Below are positions 23,801-38,800 of a stretch of 64,000 nucleotides of DNA, in pieces. This DNA comes from Porites lobata. Lineage: Eukaryota > Cnidaria > Anthozoa > Scleractinia > Poritidae. Each line of letters opens with the position of its first letter. The first letter of the stretch is position 1. The notes beneath the pieces are model-generated. The model saw only the letters and a list, made by a program, of their open reading frames with translations, did no database searches and was not told the origin of the DNA. Both the position numbers and the translations under genes were made by a program. The stretch lies in assembly GCA_942486035.1 (NCBI GenBank), contig CALNXK010000134.1:272501-336500 (forward strand), given 5' to 3'.

Positions 23801-26800
23801 GAATCATTCAGTTTTAACGAGGAAGGTCTTTGTTAAGTACCTGTTCCTCGGCCAGGGATGCTGTGAGTACTGAAGCCCTCTCAAGTCTGATAATCGTCAG
23901 CTCCTTCTTCTGTTTGAGTTCTTCCAACTGTGCTACACTGTCATCATATTGCTGCTGTAGCAGTTGAAGCTGTTCTTGGATCTTCAGCAGACTTGCCTAT
24001 AAAGACCATTGTGAGTCAATAATAGATTTCAACTGCCGCGTAATTATAATTGGCTTTATGTGCGTGCGTAATTGAAATAAACACTGTATGAGAGGAAGCG
24101 AGTATAAGAAACGGTTGAACCTCGCTCAACTTTCACCTATACCCTAATACGTGCGACCTTTCATACATTGCCTCTTGTTATGACGAACAATATTACCCAC
24201 GAAACTGTTAACATGTATTTGAAGCCACTACTAAAGCAGTCGGAGTTTCTTACTTTTGAGACACGATGAAACGTTGAGGTTTGGTTTTCTGAACTCCAGG
24301 GGCTTCCACTTTTGGCACAGCCTTCCAGCTATTAACACTACCGCCCCCCCCCTCCCCCACCTCGTCACTTACTAAATGGAGGAGAAAAATAGAGGGAGGG
24401 AAGAAAAGGGGTAACCGCTAGATCCAAAGGGGGCCCACGGACGCGGTAACGAGCACATGGAGCACTGTGCCTGCGAAACCAAACTGACCGCTGACCGATA
24501 GCACGAGATAGCGCTCTATGTTGTTCACTGCGTTAAATTTCACCGCATTACATGCAGTAACTCTACGAGGTAATGTACATTCGTTGTGACACACGAAACG
24601 CTGCTTATCTTTGTGGTGTGAATTCCGTGATTAGTTATTAGCAAAATTTCTGGTACAATTTTTCACTGGAAATGAAAAAAAAGGTTATCGGTTATGATTG
24701 ACTGAGCTTTCCTAAGAGTTCTAGAACTGGCTTGTGGTGCTCGCAAGGATTTTTGGGGCAGCTGTTTCCTTCGTCTATCAACATCAAATCCGTCTGATTA
24801 TAACTTATAACCGATAGAATGCGCACCTGCTTTTGTTGTAAGTTTTCTTTAGCAATGGCCAAAGCTACTTGTGCTTCTTCACATCGCCTCTGCTTTGGTT
24901 GGACGATCTTGTAGACCTCAGCATAATTCTCCAACGCTAGCACCCATTGACACATGGACTTACAAGCTACTGAGATCTTACCAACTGCTTCTGGGTTAAA
25001 TTCCGGGTGCTGGGTGTACCGCTTAAGACGAGTAAACACCTACATTTACCAGTAAGAAGAAGTTGAATAATGAATAATTCATACTTCGAATCAAGCATTT
25101 GCTAATATATCTAAACTCAAGATACCATCCAAAATTCAAGTAACAGCACCAATGCAGTTTTAATTTGAAATTCAGTTATGTGATATCCAAGGTAACAAAA
25201 CAGGGGCAAGCCAGGTGAACACACATGATTAAGCTGTGAGTTAAAATCGTTAAGTTAAACCATCATGGATTTCACTATCGGCTTGCAAAGTCAAAAACAT
25301 CCTGCCGCGAGATTCTTTTTTGTTTTTGTCTTACTCGGTCATCAGGTCTTAGTCCATTTTGTCCATGTGATTAACCAATCACTTGAAGTCAAGAGCTTGT
25401 AAGAAACGAAAATAATTACCAAAGTCTTTTTTAACAACAATTGTGGAAAAAAAGTCTTGGGAAGAATTTACATTTGTGGCGTTCTCGAATAAAAAAGTTG
25501 AACCACGTATGCACAATTTTTCCGGTGTTTCAACATCTAAAAGGTGGAGAAGGGGGGAACTGCAAGTCTTCTTGAAGAAGAAAGGACTGCTTTATAAAGA
25601 CACATCCTGAAATTACACGGAAATATGAATACTGCGACACTGTCCTAAGGACTTTGGTAGGCTCTAACTGGAGCCCTAAAATCACGGTGTTTCTGAAATG
25701 TACTACATTTTCTGACTTGTCTATGCGGCGTTTATTTCAAAGTAGCACAAATTCCTATTTGCGATTAAGAGCAATACCAGTTATTTTGTTGCAGATAGTT
25801 ATGGTGAGTCCCACTCCAGAACCATTGAGCCCCAGTTCAAAACGGTAAGTCCTAAATTGAAAATGCTCGGGCCTTTATGCGACCAGACAGATAAAAGCTA
25901 TTCTTTTTTAAAACACAACGACGACTAAAAGAGTTATGCGTCGTTAAACAACAGTCACAAGAACAGCAACAGAAATCACACGAACAGGATATTCTACAAA
26001 AACATCTTCCGATCGATCGATCTTTGCGTCTTGCGGGACGGATGCTATGAACCTTAGTTTCTTACGTCTTTGAAGAACAGCAACAGAAATCACACGAACA
26101 GGATATTTTACAAAAACATCCTCAGATCGATCGATCTTTGCGTCTTACGAGTCGCATGCCATGAACCCTAGTTTCTTGCGTCTTTGAAGATTTTTATGCG
26201 TTAGGGACGGAGGACGCAAAGGTAACAAAATCACTGCAATAAGCAAATTTTTCACTCACCTTATCCGGGACACTGTTCTTATCATAGCTAACAAGCTTCT
26301 TCAGGAATCCTGGATCACCTAACAGAAGTTTAGCAGAATTCCAATCAGGCTTCTGTTGCAGCAGTACACACACAGCCGACAGTACTGTCATCACCATACT
26401 GGGAGGCTTGGTGTACACGCGGATTTCGGAAATGTCTGACTTATCTAAGGAATCTAGGGCGACAATAGCTGCTTCCAGCTGCGGTAAGGCTCCCTCCAGG
26501 TCCCGTTGTGCTTCCTCTGCTATGGCCTGCACCCTCATCGCTTCCTCGTTCATGATTTCTTCCTCTTTTTGTACCACGCTGTGAACCTGATCTACCGCTT
26601 CCTGGTCACTTGCTAGCTGCTCCAACAGCTTCTCTGTGTCCTATTCGCGAGGAGATTTTACAACGAAGAAAACGTGAGGGAAAGAAAAATGAAATATTCG
26701 ATAAAAGAAAGAAAAAAATTAATCTGGTTAGTGATCTGGTAAGTCTAGCTTTATCATTTCCCCCTCAATAAACAAGCAGTTATTTAGAATATTGACTGTC

Positions 26801-29800
26801 ACTAGACTCACATTGACAGCCACTTCTAGTAAACTTTCTACTCGTAATAAACTAAAAGCTTACGATTTTCTCAGTCCAAATGTCTTTGACTAACCGGCGA
26901 GAAACCTTATAATAATGTATCTTCTGTCCCCATCCCTAACTCTTCACATGGCAGAGCTTTGCTGTTTTACGAGTGTCAATGAAAGCTGGTAACGATCCGT
27001 AATTCCTCCCTAGACTCTGGAAAATATTAGCTTTAAAAAGGGTAAAAAATTAGACCACAAATTGGAAATACTCTTGCAACTTCGGTAAATAGTCAAAGAG
27101 GCTTTTAAATAGTGCTGATTGTGTTAACTTCAACAAGTTTCTTTTCAAAGAACACAGCACAAGAAAGCAATACAAACACAAAAAAAGACAAAAGAAATTT
27201 TACGTTACTGCAGACTTGCTACATACCTTGGCCTTCTGTTCTAGTTTAGGCCCCAGTTGTAACAGCTCCGTCTGCATGGTGCCCACCAAAGCATTGGACT
27301 CGGAAAGCTTCTGCAATCCTATGCCTAGCCTATCACGAGTGAAACTAAACTCTGCTCGCTTTTGGTTCAACTTGGACAAATACAATCGCACAAACTCCAT
27401 GTAGCTGGTAGGCGTGGTATAGTATCGCCTATGTAGCTCGTCATAAAACTTCTGTGTTTCCTCCTCCACGCTTCTGTACACTTCAACAAAAACTTTTGAC
27501 ATACTTTCTTTCAGAGTACTATTCGATTCTTGTTCTTTGTCCAGCTCTGAGATCTCAAGGAAAGAAATGGCTACAGACCGCAGCGCATCCAGGGGCCACT
27601 TGTCAAACCAATCGATAGTACAGCAGTTTATCAGGGGAGGGTAGAGGCGACAGCGTCGACGAAAACTTGTTCCCGCTGGGGTTGTGGAAAGTACAACATG
27701 CAGCTTTTGCTTGACACGTTGAAGAAAAAATCGAAAGATTGCTTCTTTTGTGTCTTGAATGCCTTGATGGATGGCTTCACGTTTTAGATCCAAAGAAATA
27801 CGCTCAAGATCTTCGTGATCGAAGAGACCTGAGATTTCACTGCCGCTTAGAACACTGGTGATGTCTTCAAGAAATTCATCCTTTAGGAAATAAAGGAATG
27901 ACGATGTTAAGAGTCACTATCATTCATTCAAAATATATCGCCGTTTGTGGTTGGCTAAAATCCCCAGGCTAATTCTTCATACCCAACCGGCGATTATATT
28001 ATTATTAAATTCAAAACCTCACAGTTACATCGCAAAAGTTTTAAGAACAATTTGTCCGCTGCTTCCTTAGCAGTCTTTCTAGGATATTTCACTGACAACA
28101 CAGCAATGACAAACAAGAGGGAGGAAAAGCAGTCCTGCGGTACGAACAGGATGGGTAATTGCTGATGTTATTTTATTTTCCCGTCGCCTTTGGTCAAATT
28201 TGGTTAGAGATGTGTCAGACCAAAAACTAGCCTGGGATCACGACCCTCAGTGGGAAGAAAAGCGAATGACGGGATAAACAACGCCCCTCCACAATCGCCG
28301 CTCAGGTCACCTTTTTCTTCGAGCTCGCCCCGTTATTCGCCCTTTTTACCCATTAAGGGACCTAGTCCCAGGCTAACATAATGCTGGACTTTCAAGGTTG
28401 TAACATCAGCCACTTGAAGCACAAAGCCTCTGCAACAGTTAAGATCATATAAACCTTCGTGGGTGACTCTAGTACTCATGAGATATGTAATAAGAACCCA
28501 CTTACCTTAACCAAATTGTCAGTCAAGAAAATCACGGTATTGTCACCCTTAACTCCAGCACGTATAGAAGCTTTCTTAAGATCCTCTCTGAACTCCAGCA
28601 GGTTATAAGTGCGTGACACAAAAGGTCTAAAAAAGAAGCAGTCCTCAATGAAGGCCGCCAGTTGGGCAACAGTGGCTTTGCCTGTACCACCCACTCCCAC
28701 CATGTGTAGGTGCTTTCCAGGCTGACGAAAGACGCGTGCGGCGCGTGTCACGTGCTGGACTGCCATGTCAAAGAATACAAAGCGGTGCTCCACACTACCC
28801 CCTGACAAGTTAGCTTTGTCGTAGTATTCCTATCAGCAAAAAGAAAGGAGGTATAAGGCAGAAGGTTGCTAACTCGTGAAATTTCAAAATCTTATTACTT
28901 GTTCCCTAGAATAGTTATGATTAAAGAAGAACGGGGCTACTAGAGTTTGGGTTGGCTGGCAATTTAACATATCCCATAACTCAGTACAGTTAGACTGAGA
29001 GCAGTCTCTTTTTTTTGAGTCACGGAGATAGAGAGCACGCGTGAGGGGCAAGCAGCGAAGCCCCAAATCTCTCCACCCTTCTACCATTAATTAGCATAAT
29101 CTCACTTTTTTGGTCGTAGCGCGTGGCAATCAGGAAACAAGGACGACCGCTCGCGGTCTACAGTGCAGTGTAGTCTCCCTCGCAGCCGTTTTTGTCTCGT
29201 CATGCAACGAAGGGGTGCAGGAACAAAGCACTTACTGACTTCTGATTAAATGCTAGATTTTGGTTAACATGCTTGTTAATCAAAAAGAGAATTAGGTCCT
29301 TAGTCCATGTACTCCTCCATGGGTAGGAGCGTTGCGTGATGAGACAAAAACGGCAGCGAGGGAGACTAAGTACAGCACTACATACGGGCGAGTCCCTTTT
29401 GAAGCACCCGAAACACTTCCTGTCGGCGACCTTAGTTATTAGGAGCGAGAGGGGGTATATTTTTATGGAATATCTACTATATGCATACGAGTGAGGCAAA
29501 TGTATTTAAAGAAGGAATTCGGCGCCGGATTCACAAAGAACTCTTAGGATAAGGTCCCTTCCCCCAGCACAGGTAAGATAAAAAGTTGACTGTAAAAACT
29601 GGTGACGTTACCGGCGATCCAAACGGGCGTTTACCGGCGGTTCAGGGTCGAATGGGTTAAAAAAGGAAATAAAGATGAACGAAACAAACCTCTAATATCT
29701 GTGGCAATTGTTCGTACTGCCTCACAAAGCGATATGCTCCAGGTCCGTGAGGGGAACTACCCTCTAAAAAGTCACCAAATATGAGCGGCGTTTTCTCCAG

Positions 29801-32800
29801 CTCCTCTGCACTCCAGCGAGACTTAAACCCATTGTGGAGTTGATCAGAAAGCGCCTTGTAAAAGAATCGTCGGTCGGCATCGTTGGTAAGGCGATCGTGT
29901 AATACTCGAGAGGCTTCGTGGCCAAGTAGCTGGCAGCAGTGGTCACGTGAAGTTATGACAGACGGGTGGGCTTGGAGCAAGCCTTCTATCACCTTTAATA
30001 ATATACCACGCAAATTACAGAAATAAATAACAAGTTGCTTTACTTTACTCTACAAAATATTTTTAAGAAACATGCTTGTGGGAAATGAAATTTTTTAAAC
30101 TAATACTCCACTTTATCCACATGTCACGAACTAACAAAATGCTTACTTACCTTGTTAAGGTCTCGAAGATTAAAGGTATAGTGAGATTTAGCAGGGGTAG
30201 GGAGTAGATTGGCGCTCAGGTTAAAGTAAAGTCCCATGGCAGTGATAACCAAGTCCTGACACGCGTCTCGTACTTCAGGGGTGAAGTCAGCTTTCTCCAG
30301 GAAGCGGCCAAGCTGCGTGCTGTAGATGTGCTGCAGCCACTTGTGAGAAGGATGCGGTAGACAAAGCACACTGTAAATAAATCGCGCTCGTCACATACGA
30401 AAATATTTTACGTCATTTCGCGGTACAAAATTCCTCTGAAATTGAACCTGTAGTGAAATTTATGTGAATCTTTTCTGATTGGTTGTTTTTAGTGCTGAAA
30501 ACCCGTCGTCCCAAAAATAGTTTACTGGAGCAGTAACACTTCAAAAATGCGCAGCAATTCCTTACAATATCATTATGACAATATTTACAAGTACATGCTT
30601 TGGACACATTTCCGACGAACGTTTCTTTATCTTCACCAGGAATTGGTCTATTTTCATACTAAAGAAAGAAAATTACTATTCAATTTAAGAAAAGAGGAAA
30701 AATGATAGGTCACCGTATTCGTGTAAGAGAAAAGGAAGATTTACCTCGCTGCGAGCTCTTGCCTTAGGGCAAAAGCCGCCACCTTTTTACCTACGCGCGC
30801 GCTAATCATGCGTGAAATTATGCGCAGTAGGTATTCCCAGTGCAATGTTAGGAAATAACAGTAATGGCCGGACTCATGATCAGCCTCCCGTGGTTAGAGC
30901 ACCCGACTGGTATGCAAGATGTTTGGGTTCGAACCTACAGTCGTAACATAACAAAGATTGAATCACCGTAACTCAAAAAATATTCAACAATGGGGTAATT
31001 CTGTGTGCTATGGGAAGTGTATTTCTAGTCGGAACGGGTAAGAAATTACAACTTGGTCGCCGAAGATATCGTAATCTATCATAAGTTATTACATACCTGA
31101 AATGCCTCAACAACCGATCGTTAATTGTGCTCCTGCCTCCCCCTGGGGGAGCACATGCCGCTAATAAAGTGACGTCATGGACCTCCTTCCACTGCAGCTT
31201 TTTTGAGTCATAAAACCCTCTGGAATCAAGGAACTGACGAAGCAGTTCTAAAGGAGGTTGGGACTGGTATGGATCGGGTTGGGGCATGTTGAGGTCGTCA
31301 ACAAACAGTACTACCTGTAATTAAGATTTGATTATACAATTGCTCAGTTACTCAATTCTACGCAGACTGTGATTATTTTGGTCACTAACTATGACCTTGA
31401 AGAGCACGGACCGCAGCAAAAAGTTGTTCCACAAACGTACGGAACAGCCAGAATGTGAAAAACTCCGAAAACATCATGAAAACGATCGGAAGCCACTAGA
31501 TTTATGCTTTCCTTTCATAATTATACAAAACAAAATTTACTGCGTGTTTGCAAGAAACAATGGGCTCAGTATGTAATCCAATTATTAATTTTCGGTTAAA
31601 CGAGTATTTTCCTACACAAACAGAGTTTGGAATGCACGAATCGCTTACGACAATCTCCACAAAATTGTAAGAGTGTTGGCTAACTTCAGACCTATGACTA
31701 CGAGTCAAGCCCTCATGCTTAATCAGATAATCACTTGCCGCAACAATCTAAAAGTGCTTTCCATTTGTCAGAACTGGCCGGCAGGACCATTGCCGGACCA
31801 GTCAGTTTGAAAATGAAATAGGTTTTTCCCAAGAGTTTTTGCTGGAAAACGTTCTCCTTTGTGTACACTATTTAGATTTTAATGATCTCACAGGATAGTT
31901 TTGATTAAATGTGAATTCCTCATTACGACGGGAATTGTCTGGCCGGTCAGTTCTGACAACTGGAAAGCGCCCTAATACAGCATTCCTGTCCTACTGGTCA
32001 ACAACAAGAAAGCTTGGCAGTTCAGGGGACATTCACTAGGTTTAAATTCTAAAGTCATAATCGCACTCAATCTGGTACAATCTGCACTTACCTTTTTTCC
32101 TGGTCTGGGTCCCAGTACGTCTCTTCCTCTTTTTACCAGCTTGGATTCAATAAACCTGCGCGCTTTAGCTGAGCTTGTAAAAGCTGAGAAATGCATGGAG
32201 TTAAATACAACATCCAACTGACACCCTTCACCTCTCACTCCATCACGGTCGCTCGACGTGATATCAATGATGCTGTCCACCAGGTTTTTACCTCCCGTTC
32301 GAAAAACGGCACCAAGAATTGTCCCTGTGCTAGTACCGGCCCCGCCTTTTTCAGACAGCCTCATTAAGGTGTCCTGTATCAAAGCGCTTTTACCAACACC
32401 AGTATCTCCAGTTAGCAATACAGGTTGCCCATTCAGAGCCATCAACGCAATTAGAAAAGCGTAGCGAACCGTGTCGATAGTTGGCACAAGAGAGCGGTCT
32501 ATTTCAGTTTGGTTTTTCAGCGGAGGTGGGTCATCTAAGGTGTTAGTTGTGTCTGAAATGGCAAACTGGTTTGACACAGCCTTGGCTATCAATGCTCGAG
32601 TGGTAGGAACTAAATTGCTCCACAGGACAAAGTTTCCAGTATCCATATCAATATAGTAGTTGGCGATACTGTCATTCCCAGGGGGTAATTTAACGCCTAT
32701 CGGGGTATCCGTTTCGAAAAGTTCACGGACCAAATTGTCAAATAGTTGCCATACAGGTGGAGCATTTGTCGATGGACGATCAGCCATTTCGTCATCTTCC

Positions 32801-35800
32801 ACGTGCTCTCGAGAACACAGATTTCCACCAAAAGACCAGGTGAAGGCAAAAACAAACAATTTTCCTAAAAAATTCAAAAGCTGAGAAGGGTTACGTTGGA
32901 TAAATGACAGTCTATGACTGCGGACTTCCTGCTCAGAATCGTCAGCAAAGGTGACGGTTTTGGCCGAAGTCGTCTCCGACAACACCGTTCCATCGTCGCC
33001 TGTGTTTGGAGTTCCGCCGATGGTTAATCCTCCTTGACTATTGATGATTTCAATGAAGCCACTGATGATGTTGCACAGAGTCGAGACGATACTAAGGTTT
33101 GGTGCTGTTACATATTGGAGTCTGTTGTAAGTTGTAATGAAACGAAGACCAACGTCTACACTGTGTTCAAAAAGCTGGAGGAGATGACTGAAAGCTTCCT
33201 GTGGCAACTGTCGAAAAAAAGATCACTTTGACACTGACGCCAACCACACAGCAAAAAAAATAAATAAATAAATAAAAATAAATAAATAAAGAACAATAAA
33301 TAAAGCATTTTTATTGTAATAATATACACGAAAAAACTACTCAATTCTGATTGGCTGAAAAAGGAGTGCAGTTCTCCTGTATCACAAGTGCAAATTTGTA
33401 ACACGAGTGCACATTACAAATGGTTTTTGACTGGCTGAAAAAACAAACGAATCCAACGAGAGCCAATCAGATTAGAGCTGTCTTATCGCACCAAAATTTA
33501 AGATAAGACAAGGAGGAAAATGACCATGGGTTTCAGCAAGCAACGATTTGATTTTCCACGCAAAACAGCAATAGAACAGTTAAAAAATATTCCAAAAACC
33601 CGAATACAGTAAAAAGTACGTCTTTCTGGCTGAATGTATTGAAAATGCGGTGCTAAGAAAAAAATACTGAGTGTTAATACATCAAATAAATCATATATGA
33701 ACTGCGAAAATGAAATGAAAATGAAGAAGAAGCCTGAAAACAAAAAAAACAAAAAAAAAAATCAGGACTTCAACGGAGTTTGAACCCGTGACCTCGAGAT
33801 TACCGGTGCGATGCTCTACCAACTGAGTTATGAAGCCACTGACGTTGGGAGCAGGTCAAAACCAACCGTCAGCAAGCTGGAGAAAGCTAACATTGTGCGC
33901 TCAGAAATCGCCAAAGTCACAGGCCACAGAGTGTAAATTTGCTCGACGACTACGATGAAGCCGACGAAGAAGAGCGACGACGACTCTCTCTAGCAATATC
34001 CAAACGAAATTATGAAACCTCAGCGCTAAGAAAAAGCAAATATTGGCAGTTCACTTGGATGGCAGCCTCGAAAGAAAGCAAATTGCCTCCTTCATTTTCG
34101 GATTTTAAATCTCAAAAACTTCTCCATGAATCCGGCGGTGATGGGGTCTCAGGAACAGACAATGATAAACAGGTTAAACAATTGTCAAGTGTTTTTCATC
34201 TTTGGCCGTTCGAAGCGTTCTCCTGTTTTCAAAACAGCAGTATAGTTCTTGTCAACGCCGTACCCACCTTAATTACGAAAATGCACACACTAAAGGGACA
34301 AACAAGACTAAGGGGACGAACAAACACGGGACGGGTGACTGTTGTTATGGACAAGACAAACTAAACGACAAAATGGACACTTGTTAACGACAAACAGACC
34401 CACGAAGTACTTAAACGAGACCCGGCACCCGCACTGCAACGCAAACTTAACAACAAACTGCTTACAATTAAGAAAACCGACAAGATTGACTTTCGACGCT
34501 ACTACAGACTGAGGTGTAGTGTTCCGCAGCCACCAAAGCTGTATGGACTACCAAAACTACACTAACCCAACATACCTATGCGGCCCATAGTTTCTTTATG
34601 TGGGTCCCCGACTTACCAACTGTCTAAATATTTAACTAACGTACTGAAACCTCTGACCGACGAATCTAGACATAAACTACAGTCTACTGAGGACTTTATT
34701 CACGCCATTGAGACAATACAGATACCTGACGACCACAAACTAATGTCTTTTGACGTGAAATCACTGTTCACCAGTATTCCACTGTAACGCTATTAAGAAC
34801 TCAACTGTTGAACTACCACTACCTAAAGACTACATTATGGAGCTACTCAACTACTCTGTTTGACTTCGATGTACCTTCAGTACAACGGCAAACACTACAA
34901 ACAGATACACGGTACATGTAGTTTCTGTTGTCGTAGTAGAAACTGTTATGCAAAACATCGAGGAAGCCCTAGCTACCTACACGCGAACTCTACCTCTTAG
35001 GTTACGCTACGTTGACGACACATTTACTGCCATACACAAAGACGCAATCGACAATTTTCACTAACACCTTAACAGACAGAACGCGGACATACAGTTCACC
35101 AGGGATAACGAAGAAAATGGCAAGATACCTTTTCTAGACTGTTTGGTCACTCGCGACAGTAACAGATCACGAACGACTATTTACAGAAAACCGACATACA
35201 CCGACCGATTACTAGACTGTCATCGTACAACCCGACCTCTCACAAGGCCAGAACCATAGGCACTTTGACCAGACGAGCGAAGCTAGTTTGCGACCCACCT
35301 GACAGCCTACAAGACGAGACTGACTACCTAAACAACGTTTTTAGTAAAAACAACTACATCACGGACTTTGTTAGACGGAACACTCACAGTAACACTGATT
35401 CCAACACTCAGACCAACTCTGGCCCTGTTACGACGACTATACCGTACATCAGAGGCACCTCTGAAACTATCGCACGTGTACAACCTTACAATATACGCGT
35501 TGCACACAAACCGATAACCACTTTACGAAGACTACTTATTAATGTCAAGGACGAAGACAAACCGGAGGAGAGACAGAAACCTTAGCACGCGACTCATCGA
35601 ACACAAACGAGCGACGAGAAGTGGTGACGTCAGCAATGATATTGCTGAACACCATTTACGGACGAAACATCAAATCGACTGACTCTGCGACATGTAATAC
35701 GCATTCAACAGACTACTATCAACGACTCACTTTAGAAAGCTGGTTTACTAACTTGGAACAAACGCCATTGAATCGTAGCCAACAAGTACCGGCACCGTAG

Positions 35801-38800
35801 AAACGACAACTGACAATTTGAATAACAAAAGACGACTGTTTGACCGTGACAAAAGACGGATCGAAACGCACCAATTTACGGGTCTTTATAGCCAATTACA
35901 TCACGGCTTAACTGACAGACGACCAATTTCGTGACGTAATTGACCAATCAGGTCAATAACCAGAGTATAATACCATCAACTGAGGTGATACAACTCACTT
36001 TGACTCTGAAGATGACTACCGCACAGGTTGTCGAACTGAGGTCAGTCACTGTCAACAACAACGGTCCTATTTAGAACTACGTTCACCGGGACGATCAAAC
36101 TCAACCTACTTTTTAAATTTGACCAGTTGGTTAGAATTTCCAGGCTAAACGTTTCGAGTGAAGAGTCACAAAGTTAAGGTCGGATTATTAACTGGTTCCC
36201 AGGGCTGGCATCGTACCACCCTTCGCATTACGTATAGGCCTTTTTCAAAAATACCATAACACTCTTTGATGTTGCTCCAAAATTTTGCACAAGCATTGTT
36301 TTCAGTTTCTCTTGGGGCGATTGTAAGTCCCAAGACAAGTTTAAAACAATGATTATGCAAAAATTTGAAGGGTCAGCAAAGAGTATCATGGTATTTATGC
36401 CTCCTTGCCCGCTTGTCTTTTAGAACCTTATTATAAAGAGAACCTTTGGCTAAATTCTGGGGTCATCAGTCGAGCTATGTTTGCAAGAGCGCTTAAAGAA
36501 ATAAGGGACAACGATGTGTTTGGGTATAATTTTGGCCACGCAAGATGGCTGATTTATTGATTAAATATAACATCTTCAAGCAAATTTAATTAGCTATGAT
36601 TATTTGATTTTTTACGCTCTGGCAAAGGTGAAGGCGGAGAAAAGAAAGGTACCCAGAGTAAATAAACTACTATTAAGAAAGCGGCGGAGGAAGGGAGGAG
36701 GAGGGTCAAATTCGCAAAGCTTGTTACGTCTGGAGACCAAGAGGAAGACTTCGGGGAACACAGCTTGTCTTATACCCTAACCTTAAATGAAGTCGAGGCT
36801 AAGTACTTTTCCGAACGAGCTTGTGACTAGTAGTTTTACAGCAAGTAATATTCCGGCAAGTAATTTACCAGCTAGTGATTTCCCGGCTACTAATTTTCCG
36901 ATTGATCTCGTGATAATCGTGTGATCAATACTTGACTATTTTGTGTCAAATTGGACCGTGCTCACAGTTCTTCCCTGCGGATTACCTATGTTAAAAGGTG
37001 AATGCGTGACTAGTAATAAGTGCCCCTCTTAGCAAACTAACATAAATCATTGCGTGAATAGGTGACATAAACATTTTTATTTGCAGGCAAATAAATTCCT
37101 TTTTGGAAAAAGCCTATTGGCCTTGATTCCACCACGGTCAATGTATCACCCTGCCTGCAGATCCTTTTCTACATGAACGAAGAAAAATCTCTGTTGATCA
37201 TGAGCTGGTCGTTGCTGGGATATAGTAGAGAGGACTCAATTATAAGCATCGGTTTATCAATGACTCGTCCAGAAGTTCCGGCCTCAGAGACTTCAAAGGT
37301 TTGACACAATTCAGACAGAGCCTCCTGTTCTCCTCCTCGCTGAAGAAGACAATAGGAGGCTCTACTCGTCTCAGCTTTTGGAAATTTCATTCGTAATCAA
37401 GGTCTCAGTAAAATACCTTTGTTTGCTCTTTCAGTCTTTGTATCCAAGTCTTTACGTACGGCCTCCAACCTAGATCTTTGGGCTCCTAAGAACATTGAAA
37501 AACAAATATTGATTGAAATACGTAACGAAAACACTGCAGGAATGTACAATAACATACGTTTTCACGGCAAAGTGTTCATTGAACATTACACCGATACCAA
37601 AAAAGGGACAAAACATCAATGGGCATTCAACTAAGACAAAAGCAAATGAAGTGATATTTAGCAACATTTTTTCAGTGGTGGCATTTTAGAGTTACATATG
37701 TCACTCACAGACAACCGTTGTTGACATAAAACTGCACCAGAGAAATAAACTACTCTAGGGCTAAACAATTTTCCTGTAAGACTCAAGCAAGACTTGACTG
37801 AATGTTCTTGAAGGCCCCCCGACAGAAACTTGGTAGTCCAATGCAATGCGAGGTTAAAACAGTGGCTTGTGTAGTATCAGGCGAGACTGATATACGTACC
37901 ATGTAGACCATTCCACAGCGGCTGACAGTAGCGGGGGAAGCCATAGCAAGGTTATCAACCTCAAACAAGATTCTCATACCATGCCCCATACCTATCCGCT
38001 CTCCATTAGCGAGACACAGAACCTTGGTATCATCAAGAACGGTGTTTAGATTTTCGATCCAAAGCGTGTCCACAGGTCCATCCATAACGATCCAGTGCCA
38101 GCAGATGGGTGTTTCGTCTTTACTGACAGTACTGGCTTCTTCAGTCGCTGCAACTGTTTCGCCTGCCGTAAGAAGCAATTCAAGCAGTTTCATGCATGAA
38201 CAGTTCAGACATTCGTATTAAATAAGCAGTTCAAATTGACTAATTTTCTGAAGGACATAATGGTATGTTCAAAATGAAAAAGTTTGCTTATTGTCCAGCA
38301 TTTGGTTAAGAATCTAGTAGCTTATAATCTAAAGAACTCTTTAACTCGCCAGCGAGTGAGACATGGGAAAAATACACGACAGTGGATATCCACCTTAAGT
38401 TGACCAGTAACAGTTATTAGTCCGTTGGACAGTCCCTTTACGCAACTAAAAAAACACCCTAGGCCAGTTAATCAGGGAGCTAGTTAACCATTTTGCCAGA
38501 AAAAAGGGTCTTTTGTTAGTTAGCCAGTTAGAAAGCTTTTCAATCTGTCCGTCAAACAACCAAATAGCCAGTTGGTCAGTCAGTCTTTCGGTCAAACAAT
38601 CAGCCAGCAAGTGAAATCTTTGTCATTTAGTCTATCAGGCAGAGAGTTAGTCTGCCGGTTCTTCAGCCTTCCATTTTGTCAATCAGTCCGTCTGCAAGTG
38701 AATACTTTGTCATTTAGTTTATCAGACGGACAGTAGGTCACCCAGTCCATGATTCTTCAAATAATGTCAATCAGTCCGTCTGAAAGCAAGTTCTTTGCAA

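Noticed and set aside
32258..32884. Plus-strand open frames across exon 35
   Set aside because: They are antisense shadows of a strongly conserved dynein coding exon.
33939..34364. Plus-strand 141-codon open frame with an acidic start
   Set aside because: Possibly the worn N-terminal part of the Penelope-like element, but no motif confirms it, so it was not called as a gene.
35940..36130. Possible hammerhead ribozyme in the tail of the Penelope-like element
   Set aside because: CTGAAGATGACTACC and GTCGAACTG only loosely resemble the conserved core; the CTGATGA and GAAA elements are not correctly arranged.
37169..37390. Minus-strand 73-codon open frame between exons 34 and 35
   Set aside because: Exon 34 joins exon 35 directly in phase and in protein alignment, and the frame matches no dynein block. 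Left unassigned.
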